Shown here in pieces: positions 41,216-50,628 of a DNA stretch of 64,000 bases. The translations under genes and the position numbers were made by a program. The stretch is from Streptomyces hygroscopicus subsp. hygroscopicus (GTDB taxonomy: Bacteria > Actinomycetota > Actinomycetes > Streptomycetales > Streptomycetaceae). Position 1 is the first letter of the stretch. Every line of letters starts with the position of its first letter. The stretch is from contig NZ_BSSM01000008.1 of the NCBI RefSeq assembly GCF_030269125.1, forward strand, positions 186,001 to 250,000. The letters run 5' to 3'. The notes beneath the pieces are model-generated. The model searched no databases, was not told the DNA's origin, and was given only the letters and a program-made list of their open reading frames with translations.

Positions 41216-42064
41216 ATGCAGACGAATCCCACTTCTCCCCCATACACCAGCCTGGTCGCGGTCGGCGACTCCTTCACCGAGGGCATGTCGGACCTGCTGC
41301 CCGACGGCTCCTACCGGGGCTGGGCGGACGTGCTCGCCGCGCGGATGGCGACGAGCACCCCGGGCTTCCGGTACGCCAATCTCGCCGTGCGCGGCAAGCT
41401 GATCGGACAGATCGTCGACGAGCAGATCGACATGGCGGCCGCCATGAACGCCGACGTGGTGACCCTGGTCGGCGGCCTCAACGACACCCTGCGGCCCAAC
41501 TGCGACATGGGCCGGGTGCGCGGACTGCTGACCGAGGCGGTGGAGCGGCTGGCCCCCTCCTGCAAGCGCCTGGTGCTGATGCGCAGCCCCGGCCGCCGGG
41601 GCCCGGTCCTGGAGCGGTTCCGGCCGCGCATGGAGGAGCTGTTCGCCACGGTGGACGAGCTGGCCGCCCGGCACGACGCGCTGGTGGTCGACCTCTACGG
41701 CGCCCCCGCCCTCGGCGACCCCCGGCTGTGGGACGTGGACCGGCTGCATCTGACGGCCGAGGGGCACCGCCGGGTGGCCGAGGCGGTCTGGCAGACGCTC
41801 GGCTACGAGCCCGAGGACCCCGAGTGGCGGGTGCCGATGCCGGCCACCGCGCCGCCGGCCTGGCTGGACCGCCGGGTGGCGGACGCCCGGTTCGCCCGGC
41901 AGCACCTGCTGCCCTGGATAGGCAGGCGGCTGACCGGCCGGTCCTCCGGGGACGGCCGGACGGGCGCCCAGGTCAGCGCCGAGTCGGGCAAACCCTTCTG
42001 GGTCACCCCTGCGGACCACGCGAACCCCGGCCCGGTGACGGACTGGCGGCCGGTGGAGCCCTGA
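41216..42064 (+). CDS. SGNH/GDSL hydrolase family protein
   Basis: A 282-residue esterase-type protein. Block I SLVAVGDSFTEGMSD near 15 (nucleophile Ser), block II Gly in ANLAVRGKLIGQI near 60, block III VGGLNDTLRP near 90, and block V DRLHLTAEGHRR near 180 (catalytic Asp/His). No signal peptide is seen, so it is probably cytoplasmic. The C-terminal 80 residues are a less conserved Arg/Pro-rich extension. ATG start. Substrate unknown. Confidence 0.9.
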   Translation: MQTNPTSPPYTSLVAVGDSFTEGMSDLLPDGSYRGWADVLAARMATSTPGFRYANLAVRGKLIGQIVDEQIDMAAAMNADVVTLVGGLNDTLRPNCDMGRVRGLLTEAVERLAPSCKRLVLMRSPGRRGPVLERFRPRMEELFATVDELAARHDALVVDLYGAPALGDPRLWDVDRLHLTAEGHRRVAEAVWQTLGYEPEDPEWRVPMPATAPPAWLDRRVADARFARQHLLPWIGRRLTGRSSGDGRTGAQVSAESGKPFWVTPADHANPGPVTDWRPVEP

Positions 42065-42243
42065 CCCGGAACCGCCCGGCTACCCCACCCCGGTGCTCAG
42101 GGCGTCTCCGGCACCGAGGTCCTGGCCGGGCCGGAGATCGACGGCATCCCCGGTGGTGACCGCGCTCGGCCGGCACACGGGTAACGGCGAGACGGCAGGC
42201 GCCGGCGTCGAGGGACGCCGGGTGCCGGTCGCCGAGGACGCGG

Positions 42244-42426
42244 TCACCAGCGGACGATGCCCCTGTCCTCGACGAGGGCGGCGACGAGGGACCTCCGGGC
42301 GACGCTGCCGACCGAGCGGGGCAGGCCGCGGCCGGCGAGACGGATCAGCTCGACGGCGTCGCCGGAGGACAAGGTGACGTTGCGGTCACGGGCCCGCGCA
42401 CGCCGGGCGCCCCGGTGTCCAGCCGC
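42244..42426 (-). pseudogene. C-terminal remnant of a transposition-type AAA ATPase
   Basis: A 51-residue stretch ending in a stop: LSSGDAVELIRLAGRGLPR, then SVARRSLVAALVEDRGIV. This resembles the C-terminal lid region of ExeA/IstB-like ATPases of transposons (typically ...LIHQAARGxPRAVNNLAxQALxAA...). The rest of the ATPase and any transposase are missing, and the fragment begins right after the stop of the next gene, in the same frame. Confidence 0.5.
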
Positions 42427-42879
42427 TCAGGTCTGGCACTGCGCCGTGCCGGCGGTGGACCAGCCGCTCCAGCCACTCCCGGCGGCACGGGCGTGTACGC
42501 GGATCTCGACCCTCACGGGGCCGCACACCCGGGTCGAGCTTCCCACCTCCGTGGGCCCGACCGTCTCACCCGCCGGGACATAGGTGCGACCGCTGCCCAA
42601 CTTCACCCAGTGACCACCGGAGACGACCCGGAAGAACGCCTCGTAGGAGACGTTCGCCGCCCTTGGTCCCGTGTTGCGCAGTTTCACGTGCGCCGTGATC
42701 TCCCGGGTGTAGACCTTGCCTTCCTTTCCGCGCTGGGCGCTGATGCAGCCGTTGACGGCGACCCGGCCGGTCGACACGCCACCGCCGCAGGCGACCGCCG
42801 CGGCGTGAGCGTTCGCCGGAACGGTCAGCATGGCGAGCGCCGCCATGCCCAGGACTGTCCCCGCATGCCTCGTCTTCAC
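42427..42879 (-). CDS. Secreted protein of unknown function
   Basis: A 150-residue exported protein. The signal peptide spans about 1-27 (KTRHAGTVLGMAALAMLTV, cut near AHA-AA). The mature part is beta-rich with four Cys (VACGGG, NGCIS, RVCGPV, AQCQT) that could form two disulfides, and has TREITAHVKLRNTGPRAANV, which looks like an immunoglobulin-like strand pair. I recognise no family. Start at GTG 42879 preceded by AGGGAGCAGGG. It lies between two decayed fragments, so it may itself be a transferred or surviving gene. Confidence 0.72.
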   Translation of the reverse strand: MKTRHAGTVLGMAALAMLTVPANAHAAAVACGGGVSTGRVAVNGCISAQRGKEGKVYTREITAHVKLRNTGPRAANVSYEAFFRVVSGGHWVKLGSGRTYVPAGETVGPTEVGSSTRVCGPVRVEIRVHARAAGSGWSGWSTAGTAQCQT

Positions 42880-43368
42880 GACCCTGCTCCCTTCGGTCCT
42901 GATCGCTTCGAAAGAACCATGACGTGTCGAGGCGTCGACGGCAGCGGCTCGTCGCGTTCTTCACTCCAACGGAAGCAAACGAAGCCCCGGGTCGAGGCGG
43001 CACACAGCCGTCGCGCACGGATGTTCCAGATCCTGGTGGAGGCGCCCACGAGCAGTGCTGTCAGCAGCCGCTCCGGCCACCCGGTGTCGCCTCGCTCACC
43101 GCGCCCCGAACACGCGTGCCGGGGACGCGGGGTCGCTGGGAGCCACCGCGACCCGGTCGGGCCACAGCTCCGGCACGGCCGTACCCGCCGGCGAGCCCGG
43201 CGACTCGGCCCGCACGCCGACCAGCGGTGCCGACCAGCGGTGGAGGCCCGACCCGGACGGCACCGTCACCGGTGTCCGGTCCGGGCCGTGCCCGGACATC
43301 ACGGGCACGGCGACCGGCAGCGGCACCCGTGCCGGGCCGTGGACCCGAAGCGGCCGGAAGGACGGCGG
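42880..43368. other. Gene-poor scar region
   Basis: About 490 bp with no convincing gene on either strand; only arginine/proline-rich shadow frames. It lies between the secreted protein and the CocE remnant and probably holds decayed DNA. Confidence 0.4.
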
Positions 43369-43711
43369 TCATGAGGCCCACACCGGCAGGTCGATCCGGG
43401 AGGGATGGGCGGTGTCGCGGGAGATCCTGCCCGGCACGGACGGTGGCCGTGGCCGTGACGGCGGGTTCGCCGGTGCCGGGGTCGCGGGCGTAACGCGGAC
43501 GCGCGCCCGAGCCGACCTGGACGCCGATACGGTGACCGGCCGCGAACCGGTGGAAGGCCGGCCACAACGGCACTTCCACCCCGGTGAAGCCGTCCCCGCC
43601 GGGCCGTGGGTCGGTCGCTGCCGCGCCGACGCCTCCCATGACGCCGTCGCGGACGGTCAGGGAACGGCCGTCGGGGTGCACGTCGCAGACACGGACGAAC
43701 AGGCGTGCCAC
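43369..43711 (-). pseudogene. C-terminal fragment of a CocE/NonD-type hydrolase, frameshifted
   Basis: The stretch LFVRVCDVHPDGRSLTVRDG, then GVEVPLWPAFHRFAAGHRI, VQVGSGARPRYARDPGTGEP matches the C-terminal jelly-roll domain of CocE/X-Pro dipeptidyl-peptidase family proteins. After that the frame is lost; the typical ending continues in another frame as ISRDTAHPSRIDLPVWAS and a stop at 43369. The catalytic domain is absent upstream. A decayed remnant. Confidence 0.7.
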
Positions 43712-44140
43712 ACGGCCTCAGGAGATCGCATCAGCGCGCGGCGCAGCCGTACGGGCGGATCGGTCGGGCCCTCGGATTCGCTCGGGAGCCGGCCCTGACA
43801 GCCCTTCACAAGTTTCGGTGAACTTTCGAAAACTATTCGTTGACTGCCGTTCTCGACGGAGCGCATACTCTCGATCGACCCGCACCTCCCCGTAACGGAT
43901 ACGACTCCGTATGGTTACACCCGTCCCCCTGGCACGTCCACACGAGCATGCCTGGAGCCGGGAAAAACAGGTTGCAGTGATCGCCGCGGACGCGTGTGCG
44001 CGTGTCCGACTCTCGCTGCCGCCGCGGTCGGCCCGCCGCACCCGGATCGGCGCACACGCAGGGCCTTCGACGGTCAACAGGCCATTAGTTTGCGCAACTT
44101 TTCGCATTGTGTCTATGACGAAAGATCAGGAAGTCCCCAG
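43712..44140. other. Regulatory/intergenic region before the sugar ABC operon
   Basis: About 430 bp without a gene. It carries AGTTTCGG...CTTTCGAAAACT (43811-43833), an imperfect dyad GTAAC-ATACG...CGTAT-GTTAC (43892-43918), and TTGCGCAA (44090-44097) close to the operon start. Confidence 0.45.
44090..44097. promoter_or_regulatory. TTGCGCAA, candidate LacI-family operator
   Basis: An 8-bp perfect palindrome with central CG, the usual LacI/GalR-type centre, flanked by AGT and CTT; 44 bp before the binding-protein gene start. Confidence 0.4.
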
Positions 44141-45436
44141 ATGACGAGGAACACACGCGGCGCGACGGCTGTCGCGATCGGCTTGGGCATCGCACTGGCC
44201 GCCACCGGTTGCGCCGGCAGCGGCGGCACGGGCAACGGCGGTTCGTCCGGCGGCAAGGTCACGTTGACCGTCTGGGAGAACGCGCAGCCTGGGCCCGGTG
44301 AGGAGTACTGGAAGGCCGCGGCGAAGGAGTACCACTCGCTGCATCCGAGCGTCACGATCAAGATCCAGGCGATCCAGAACGAGGACTTCGACGGCAAGTT
44401 GCAGACGGCGCTCAACTCGGGCGCGGCGCCGGACATCTTCCTCCAGCGCGGTGGCGGCAAGATGCAGGCCATGGTCGACGCCGGCCAGGTCCAGGCGCTG
44501 AACCTGACCGCCACCGACAAGGCCAACGCGGGCGCGGCGGCTGTCGCCGGCTATTCCATCGACGGCAGGGTCTACGCCATGCCGGTCGACACGCAGCCCG
44601 AGGGCGTCTACTACAGCAAGGACCTGTTCGAGAAGGCCGGCATCGCCGCGCCGCCGACGACGATGGCCGAGCTCGAGGCCGATGTCGCGAAACTGAGGAA
44701 GACCGGCGTCGCGCCGATCGCGGTCGGGGCCAAGGACGCCTGGCCCGCCGCGCACTGGTACTACAACTTCGCCCTGCGCGAGTGCAGCCAGGACACCATG
44801 ACGAAGGCCGGCAAAGAGCTCCGGTTCACCGATCCGTGCTGGACCAAGGCCGGCGAGGACCTGGCGTCCTTCCTCAGGGCCGACCCCTTCCAGAAGGGCT
44901 TCCTGACGACCTCGTCGCAGCAGGGTGCCGGGTCGTCGGCCGGCATGGTCGCGAACCACAAGGCGGCCATGGAACTGATGGGCAACTGGCAGCCGGGGGT
45001 GTTCGCCAGCCTGACCCCGGACAAGAAACAGCTTCCCGACCTGGGCTGGTTCCCCTTCCCCGCCGTGACCGGTGGCAAGGGCAGTCCGACGGCGATCATG
45101 GGTGGTCTCGACGGATACTCGCTGTCCAAGAACGCGCCGAAGGAGGCCCTCGGCTTCCTTGAGTTCCTGGTGACGAAGGACCAGCAGAAGGCCTACGCCA
45201 AGGCATTCTACACGATCCCGGTGAACAAGGACGCCCAGGAGGTCGTCACCGACTCCTACAACGTCTCGGCGCTGCGGGCCTTCAACAAGGCCGCCTACTC
45301 CATGCAGTTCCTCGACACCATGTACGGCCAGAACGTCGGCAACGCCATGAACACCGCCGTCGTGAACCTGCTGGCCGGCAAGGGCACCGCCGCGGACATC
45401 GCCAAGGACACCGACGCCGCCGCCGCGAAGGGCTGA
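44141..45436 (+). CDS. Sugar ABC transporter substrate-binding lipoprotein
   Basis: A 431-residue extracellular solute-binding protein of family 1. The signal peptide ends in a lipobox-like AATGC (Cys near 26), then a Gly/Ser linker. The mature lobe has KVTLTVWENAQPGPGEEYW, GAAPDIFLQRGGGKMQAMVD and MPVDTQPEGVYYSKDLFEKA (in part), typical of oligosaccharide binders. ATG at 44141 follows AGGAAG. It is first in an operon with two permeases, GH51 and GH43 enzymes; the ligand is therefore probably arabino- or xylo-oligosaccharide. Confidence 0.9.
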   Translation: MTRNTRGATAVAIGLGIALAATGCAGSGGTGNGGSSGGKVTLTVWENAQPGPGEEYWKAAAKEYHSLHPSVTIKIQAIQNEDFDGKLQTALNSGAAPDIFLQRGGGKMQAMVDAGQVQALNLTATDKANAGAAAVAGYSIDGRVYAMPVDTQPEGVYYSKDLFEKAGIAAPPTTMAELEADVAKLRKTGVAPIAVGAKDAWPAAHWYYNFALRECSQDTMTKAGKELRFTDPCWTKAGEDLASFLRADPFQKGFLTTSSQQGAGSSAGMVANHKAAMELMGNWQPGVFASLTPDKKQLPDLGWFPFPAVTGGKGSPTAIMGGLDGYSLSKNAPKEALGFLEFLVTKDQQKAYAKAFYTIPVNKDAQEVVTDSYNVSALRAFNKAAYSMQFLDTMYGQNVGNAMNTAVVNLLAGKGTAADIAKDTDAAAAKG

Positions 45437-45447
45437 GTAAGCAGACC

Positions 45448-46470
45448 ATGAGCAAGACCCTGGGCACTGACACGGCCACCGGCCGCCAGTCGCAGGGCAC
45501 GCTCGGAGCCGGGGAGACGGCCGTGTCCGCGTCGCCGGCTTCGCTGCGAGCGGCCGCGCGCCGCCGCGGCCGTGCCAAGAAGCGACTCGAGATCGCGGTC
45601 CTGTCCGGACCGGCGATCATCATGTTCCTGACGTTCGTGATCTTCCCGGTGGTACTCGCCGCGTTCTACGGCTTCTACCGGTGGAAGGGCTACGGGGCGC
45701 CCACCGACTGGGTCGGCCTGGACAACTACAAGCTGATCCTCACCGACCCGGCGTTCCAGGAGGTTCTGCAGCACAACTTCCTGATCCTGGTGCTCTCCCT
45801 GGTCGTCCAGGGCCCGCTGGCGATCGGCCTCGCGCTCCTGCTCAACCAGAAGATCCGCGGCCGCTCGGTCATCCGCGTCCTGATCTTCGTGCCCTACGTG
45901 GTCTCCGAGGTCATCGTCGGAATCGGCTGGAGCCTGATGCTCCAGACCAACGGCGCCCTCAACGACCTCCTGGAGCACATCGGCCTGGGCTCGATGCAGG
46001 CGGACTGGCTCTCCGACCCGAAGCTGGCCATCTGGACGCTGATGGGCATCATCTCCTGGAAGTACATCGGCTTCGCGGTGATCCTGATGCTCGCCGGCCT
46101 TCAGTCGATACCCGACGAGCTCTTCGAGGCCGCCCAGATCGACGGCGCCTCCTACTGGCAGATCCAGCGCCGCATCACGCTGCCGCTGCTGGGGCCGACG
46201 ATCCGCATCTGGGCGTTCTTGTCGATCATCGGCTCGCTGCAGTTGTTCGATCTCGTCTACATCATCTGGGGCCCGTACGTCTCGGCCACCGCGGGCACCT
46301 CGAGCATGGCGATCTACATGGTCGCCCAGGGCCGCAATGCGGGCAACTTCGGCTACGGCAGCGCCATCGCGGTCGTGATGTTCCTCATCTCGCTCTTCGT
46401 CGCGCTCGTCTACCAGCGCTTCGTCCTGCGCCGCGACCTCCAGGGCGCCGTCACCGGAGGAGCCGCCTGA
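45448..46470 (+). CDS. Sugar ABC transporter permease, MalF-like
   Basis: A 340-residue inner-membrane permease with six helices after a 50-residue charged N-terminus (RRRGRAKKRLEIAVLSGPAI). The EAA loop contacting the ATPase is FEAAQIDGASYWQIQRRITL near 227. SBP-side loops are short. ATG start 11 bp after the binding protein; one-base overlap with the next permease. No ATP-binding gene is present in the operon. Confidence 0.92.
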   Translation: MSKTLGTDTATGRQSQGTLGAGETAVSASPASLRAAARRRGRAKKRLEIAVLSGPAIIMFLTFVIFPVVLAAFYGFYRWKGYGAPTDWVGLDNYKLILTDPAFQEVLQHNFLILVLSLVVQGPLAIGLALLLNQKIRGRSVIRVLIFVPYVVSEVIVGIGWSLMLQTNGALNDLLEHIGLGSMQADWLSDPKLAIWTLMGIISWKYIGFAVILMLAGLQSIPDELFEAAQIDGASYWQIQRRITLPLLGPTIRIWAFLSIIGSLQLFDLVYIIWGPYVSATAGTSSMAIYMVAQGRNAGNFGYGSAIAVVMFLISLFVALVYQRFVLRRDLQGAVTGGAA

Positions 46471-47363
46471 TGAGCGCGACGACCGCCGAATCCTGGTCCT
46501 CCTCAGCCACCCGGCCGAACGCACCCACCGACCGCCGCGACAAGCCGCAGAAGTGGGGCAGTCCCCTCACCTACTTCGTCGCGCTGCTCTTCATCGGGGT
46601 CTGCGTCGCACCCGTGCTCTACATGGTGCTCGGCGGATTCCGGACCAACTCGCAGATCACCACGGATCCGGCCGCCCTGCCGCACCCCTGGGTCCTCACC
46701 AACTACGCCGACGTCCTGGGGTCGAGGAGGTTCTGGGGCGAGTTCGCCAACTCCGTCATCGTCGCCCTCGTGAGCACCATCGGCATCGTCGTCCTCGGCC
46801 TCATGGTCAGCTTCGTGATCGCGCGCTACGACTTCAAGCTCAAGGGCGCGATGTACTCGCTGTTCGCCGCCGGCCTGATGTTCCCGATGGTCATCGCGAT
46901 CACCCCGCTGTACATCGTCATCAAGAACATCGGCCTCGTCGACAACCTGTTCGGCATCATCGTCCCGCAGATCGCCTTCGGCCTCCCGACGACCGTCATC
47001 ATCCTGGTGCCGTTCCTGCGAGCCGTTCCCCACGAGATCGAGGAGGCCGCCACGATCGACGGAACGAGCCGGCTCGGGTTCTTCTTCCGCATGATGATCC
47101 CGCTGTCCCTGCCCGGCGTGGTGACCGTCGGTGTCCTCGCGTTCATCGGCAGCTGGAACAACTACGTCCTGCCCCTGTACATCCTCAACTCGGACGCGAA
47201 CTACACCCTGCCGCTCGGCGTCCAGGCGTTCTCCTCGCAGTACTCCCAGGACACCGCGAAGGTTCTCGCGTTCACCTCCCTGGCCATGCTGCCCGCGCTC
47301 GTCTTCTTCTCGATCTTCGAAAAACGGATCGTCGGCGGACTCACCGGCGCTGTGAAGGGCTGA
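46470..47363 (+). CDS. Sugar ABC transporter permease, MalG-like
   Basis: A 297-residue permease with six helices. The EAA motif is EEAATIDGTSRLGFFFRMMI near 190, and the C-terminal FFSIFEKRIVGGLTGAVKG is standard for MalG-like proteins. The start ATG overlaps the upstream stop by one base. The partner ATPase is presumably a shared MsiK-type protein encoded elsewhere, as is common in Streptomyces sugar importers. Confidence 0.92.
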   Translation: MSATTAESWSSSATRPNAPTDRRDKPQKWGSPLTYFVALLFIGVCVAPVLYMVLGGFRTNSQITTDPAALPHPWVLTNYADVLGSRRFWGEFANSVIVALVSTIGIVVLGLMVSFVIARYDFKLKGAMYSLFAAGLMFPMVIAITPLYIVIKNIGLVDNLFGIIVPQIAFGLPTTVIILVPFLRAVPHEIEEAATIDGTSRLGFFFRMMIPLSLPGVVTVGVLAFIGSWNNYVLPLYILNSDANYTLPLGVQAFSSQYSQDTAKVLAFTSLAMLPALVFFSIFEKRIVGGLTGAVKG

Positions 47364-47495
47364 AACCGGCACCAGGACCGCACCGGCCGTCTCACGCCTG
47401 CCCCTGCCGTGCCTCCGGCAGGGGCAGACCGCTGACGGGTGGCACCGCTCAGGCCGCGGCACGTCCCGCGCCACCCCTTGGAAAGGACCCACGCA

Positions 47496-48995
47496 TTGCC
47501 CCGCGCCCGTATCGAGCTGGACAAGCTCGCCGTCATCGCTCCTGTCCGACGCCGCACCTTCGGCTCGTTCGTCGAGCACCTCGGCCGTTGCGTGTACACG
47601 GGGCTCTACGAGCCGGAGCACCCCGGCGCGAACGACGACGGGTTCCGCATGGACGTCGTCGAACTCGTCAGGGAGCTCGGCAGCACGACCATCCGCTATC
47701 CGGGTGGCAACTTCGTCTCCGGCTTCCGCTGGGAGGACTCGGTCGGCCCGCGCGAGAAGCGTCCGGTGCGCCGGGACCTCGCCTGGCATTCGCTCGAATC
47801 GAACCAGGTCGGCCTCGACGAGTTCGCCAAGTGGCTCAAGCTCACCGACTCCGAGCTGATGCTGGCGGTCAACGTCGCCACGCGAGGCATCCTGCCCGCC
47901 CTGGACCTGCTCGAGTACGCCAACCACCCGTCCGGCACGGCACTTTCCGACCTGCGCATCGCCAACGGCACACCGGAGCCGCACAACGTGCGCATGTGGT
48001 GCCTCGGCAACGAAATGGACGGGCCGTGGCAGACCGGCTTCATGACGGCGGACGACTACGGCAAGATCGCCGCCCGCACCGCCGCCGCGATGAAGACGGC
48101 CGACAAGGACCTCGAACTCGTCGTCTGCGGCTCCTCCGGGTCCGGCATGCCGACGTTCGGCGACTGGGAACGGACGGTGCTCGAGCACAGTTACGACCAT
48201 GTCGACTACGTCTCGTGCCACGCGTACTACCAGGAGCACGACGGCGACCTCGGCTCCTTTCTCGCCTCGGCGACGGACATGGACTACTTCATCGACACCG
48301 TCGTCGCGACCGCCGACCACGTGGGGAACAAGAGACGCTCGAACAAGAAGATCAACATCTCCTTCGACGAGTGGAACGTCTGGTACCTCAAGGAGCATCA
48401 GGAGTCCCAGGAGGTCAACGGCGAATGGCGGCACGCCCCTCGGCAACTCGAGGACGTGTACACGGTGGCGGACGCCGTCGTCGTCGGCAACCTCCTGATG
48501 ACCCTCCTCAAGCGCAGCGACCGCGTCACCTCGGCATCGCTCGCGCAGCTCGTCAACGTGATCGCGCCGATCATGACCGAGCCCGGCGGCCCGGCCTGGC
48601 GGCAGACGACCTTCTACCCCTTCTCGATCACGAGCCGGCTCGCTTCCGGCGAGGTGATCCGGCCCGTGATCGAGGCGCCGGCGTACACGACGGCGCGCCA
48701 TGGCGAGGTATCCGTCATCGACGCCGTCGCGACCGTCGACGAGGACCGGGCGGCGGTCTTCCTCGTCAACCGCGACCTCCGGGAGGCCGCGCAGGTGACG
48801 ATCGACGTCCGCGGCCTCGGGTCGTCGCGCGTCGGCGAGGCGGTCACGCTCGCCGACTCCGACGTGTACGCGAAGAACACGCTCGTCGAGCAGCAACGGG
48901 TGGCCCCGTCCGCGAACAAGAGCGCGACACTCGCCGACGGTGTGCTCACGATCGAGCTGCCACCGGTGTCGTGGACGGCGATCGCCCTCCGCTGA
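47496..48995 (+). CDS. Alpha-L-arabinofuranosidase, GH51
   Basis: A 499-residue retaining glycosidase releasing arabinofuranose from arabinan or arabinoxylan oligosaccharides. The (beta/alpha)8 core has FGSFVEHLGRCVYTGLYEPE near 25, the acid/base Glu in WCLGNEMDGPWQ near 169, the nucleophile Glu in ISFDEWNVWY near 290, and a C-terminal beta-sandwich (FYPFSITSRLASGEV). No signal peptide, so it acts on imported oligosaccharides in the cytoplasm. I use TTG 47496 with AAAGGAC 8 bases upstream. It lies downstream of the importer genes. Confidence 0.93.
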   Translation: MPRARIELDKLAVIAPVRRRTFGSFVEHLGRCVYTGLYEPEHPGANDDGFRMDVVELVRELGSTTIRYPGGNFVSGFRWEDSVGPREKRPVRRDLAWHSLESNQVGLDEFAKWLKLTDSELMLAVNVATRGILPALDLLEYANHPSGTALSDLRIANGTPEPHNVRMWCLGNEMDGPWQTGFMTADDYGKIAARTAAAMKTADKDLELVVCGSSGSGMPTFGDWERTVLEHSYDHVDYVSCHAYYQEHDGDLGSFLASATDMDYFIDTVVATADHVGNKRRSNKKINISFDEWNVWYLKEHQESQEVNGEWRHAPRQLEDVYTVADAVVVGNLLMTLLKRSDRVTSASLAQLVNVIAPIMTEPGGPAWRQTTFYPFSITSRLASGEVIRPVIEAPAYTTARHGEVSVIDAVATVDEDRAAVFLVNRDLREAAQVTIDVRGLGSSRVGEAVTLADSDVYAKNTLVEQQRVAPSANKSATLADGVLTIELPPVSWTAIALR

Positions 48996-49092
48996 GCGAC
49001 GGCACGAAGCGGACGACGACACGAAGCAGACCCGGCGCCGCGCTCGGCCCGAAACCCGCCAAGGTGCTCGACGGTTCGAAGGGACACATTCT

Positions 49093-50628
49093 GTGCGTAC
49101 GTACGACAACCCCGTGATCAGCGGATTCCACCCCGATCCGAGCGTGTGCCGAGTCGGTGACGACTACTACCTGGTGTGCTCCAGCTTCGAGTACTTCCCC
49201 GGGCTGCCGCTCTTCCACAGCAAGGACCTCGTGCACTGGGAGCTCATCGGCAACGTGCTCGACCGGCCCGAGCAACTGCCGCTGCCCCTCCCCGGCGCCA
49301 AGGCGTCCGGCGGCCTCTACGCCCCCACGATCCGCCACCACGACGGACGCTACTGGGTCATCGGCACCAACATCGACGGCGGCGGCAACTTCGTCGTCTC
49401 GGCCGAGCGGCCCGAGGGACCGTGGAGCGACCCGGTGTGGATCGACCTGCACGGGATCGACCCCGATCTGGCGTGGGAGGAGGACGGCACCTGCTGGTGC
49501 GCCTTCTCCGGCACCGCGGGCGGCGTCAACATGGCCAGGATCGACCCGGTCGAGGGGAAGGTGCTGGAGGGTCCGTTCGCCACCTGGTCGGGCAGCGGCC
49601 TCAAGTTCCCCGAGGCACCCCATCTCTACCGCATCGGCGACTGGTGGTACCTGCTGATCGCGGAAGGCGGCACCGAGCGCGGCCACAGCGTGTCCATGGC
49701 CCGCGGCCGTTCGCCGCGCGGCCCCTGGGAAGGCGCGCCCGCCAACCCCCTGCTGTCCCACAGCGGTACCGCCCGCTCCATCCAGAACACCGGCCACGCC
49801 GACCTGGTGGAGGCTCCCGACGGGAGTTGGTGGATGGTGCTGCTCGGCGTCCGGCCCCGCGGCTTCACGCCCGACGTGCACGTGCTCGGCCGCGAGACGT
49901 TCCTGACCCCCGTGGAGTGGGACGAAGACGGCTGGCCCGTCGTCGCGCCCGTTCCCGAGAGCCACCCGGCGCCGGGCGGTGCCTGGCACCCCGTTCCGGC
50001 CCCGCCCGCCCGCGACGACTTCGACGAGTCGGCCCTCGCCCCGCACTGGATCTCGCCGTTCACCCGCCCCGAGGACTCCTGGTCGCTCACCGAGCGCCCT
50101 GGCTGGCTGTCCCTCAGCGCCACCGGCGCCACCCTCGACCGCCCCGGGTACACCTTCGTAGGCCGCCGCCAGCAGCACCACGACTGCCGCGTCACCGCGG
50201 CGATCGACCCGGGTACGGGACGCGGCGGCCTCAGCGTGCGCCTGGACGAGGCCCATCACTTCGAACTGGAGGCAGGGGCCGGAGAGGTCGGCGTCATCGC
50301 CCGGATCGGCCCGCTGCGCCAGACCGTGGCCAGCCGACCGGTTCCGTACGGGACGCTCACCCTCACCGTCGCGATCCGGACGTCGGACCTCGTACCCGCG
50401 TCGCCCGAACTCACCGATGGCGGGACCACCGGCCCCGACACCATCGCCTTCTGGCTCGGCGATCCCGACGCCGCGGACGCCCACCCCCTCGCCGAACTGG
50501 ACGGGCGCTACCTGTCCACCGAGGTCGCCTGCGGTTTCACCGGCCGCGTCATCGGCATGTACGCCACCGAGGGCGTGGTCGCCTTCGACTGGTTCGAGTA
50601 CGCCCCGGCCCAGGCGCCCTCGGCGTGA
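49093..50628 (+). CDS. GH43 beta-xylosidase / alpha-L-arabinofuranosidase
   Basis: A 511-residue inverting glycosidase. Five-bladed propeller: catalytic base Asp in ISGFHPDPSVCRVGDDYYLV near 14, pKa-modulating Asp in GIDPDLAWEEDGTCWCAF near 122, acid Glu in LKFPEAPHLYRIGDWWYL near 175. From about 310 a beta-sandwich domain (RDDFDESALAPHWI) typical of GH43 subfamily xylosidases follows. No signal peptide. GTG at 49093 follows AAGGGAC. It completes the intracellular degradation of imported arabinoxylan fragments with GH51. Confidence 0.92.
   Translation: MRTYDNPVISGFHPDPSVCRVGDDYYLVCSSFEYFPGLPLFHSKDLVHWELIGNVLDRPEQLPLPLPGAKASGGLYAPTIRHHDGRYWVIGTNIDGGGNFVVSAERPEGPWSDPVWIDLHGIDPDLAWEEDGTCWCAFSGTAGGVNMARIDPVEGKVLEGPFATWSGSGLKFPEAPHLYRIGDWWYLLIAEGGTERGHSVSMARGRSPRGPWEGAPANPLLSHSGTARSIQNTGHADLVEAPDGSWWMVLLGVRPRGFTPDVHVLGRETFLTPVEWDEDGWPVVAPVPESHPAPGGAWHPVPAPPARDDFDESALAPHWISPFTRPEDSWSLTERPGWLSLSATGATLDRPGYTFVGRRQQHHDCRVTAAIDPGTGRGGLSVRLDEAHHFELEAGAGEVGVIARIGPLRQTVASRPVPYGTLTLTVAIRTSDLVPASPELTDGGTTGPDTIAFWLGDPDAADAHPLAELDGRYLSTEVACGFTGRVIGMYATEGVVAFDWFEYAPAQAPSA

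Noticed and set aside
42093..42243. Plus-strand gene after the SGNH hydrolase
   Set aside because: Short frames without ribosome site or motif; the region precedes the ATPase remnant and is probably decayed DNA.
43061..43368. Continuation of the CocE fragment as a 216-residue protein
   Set aside because: After the frameshift the frame has only Arg/Gly/Pro-rich shadow sequence; the genuine ending lies in another frame.
44141..47363. Complete sugar ABC importer including ATPase
   Set aside because: No ATP-binding gene is present between 43.7 and 52 kb; a shared ATPase must be used.
46503..49109. Very long frames on both strands opposite or beside MalG and GH51
   Set aside because: Overlap proven permease and GH51 genes in other frames; no recognisable domain.
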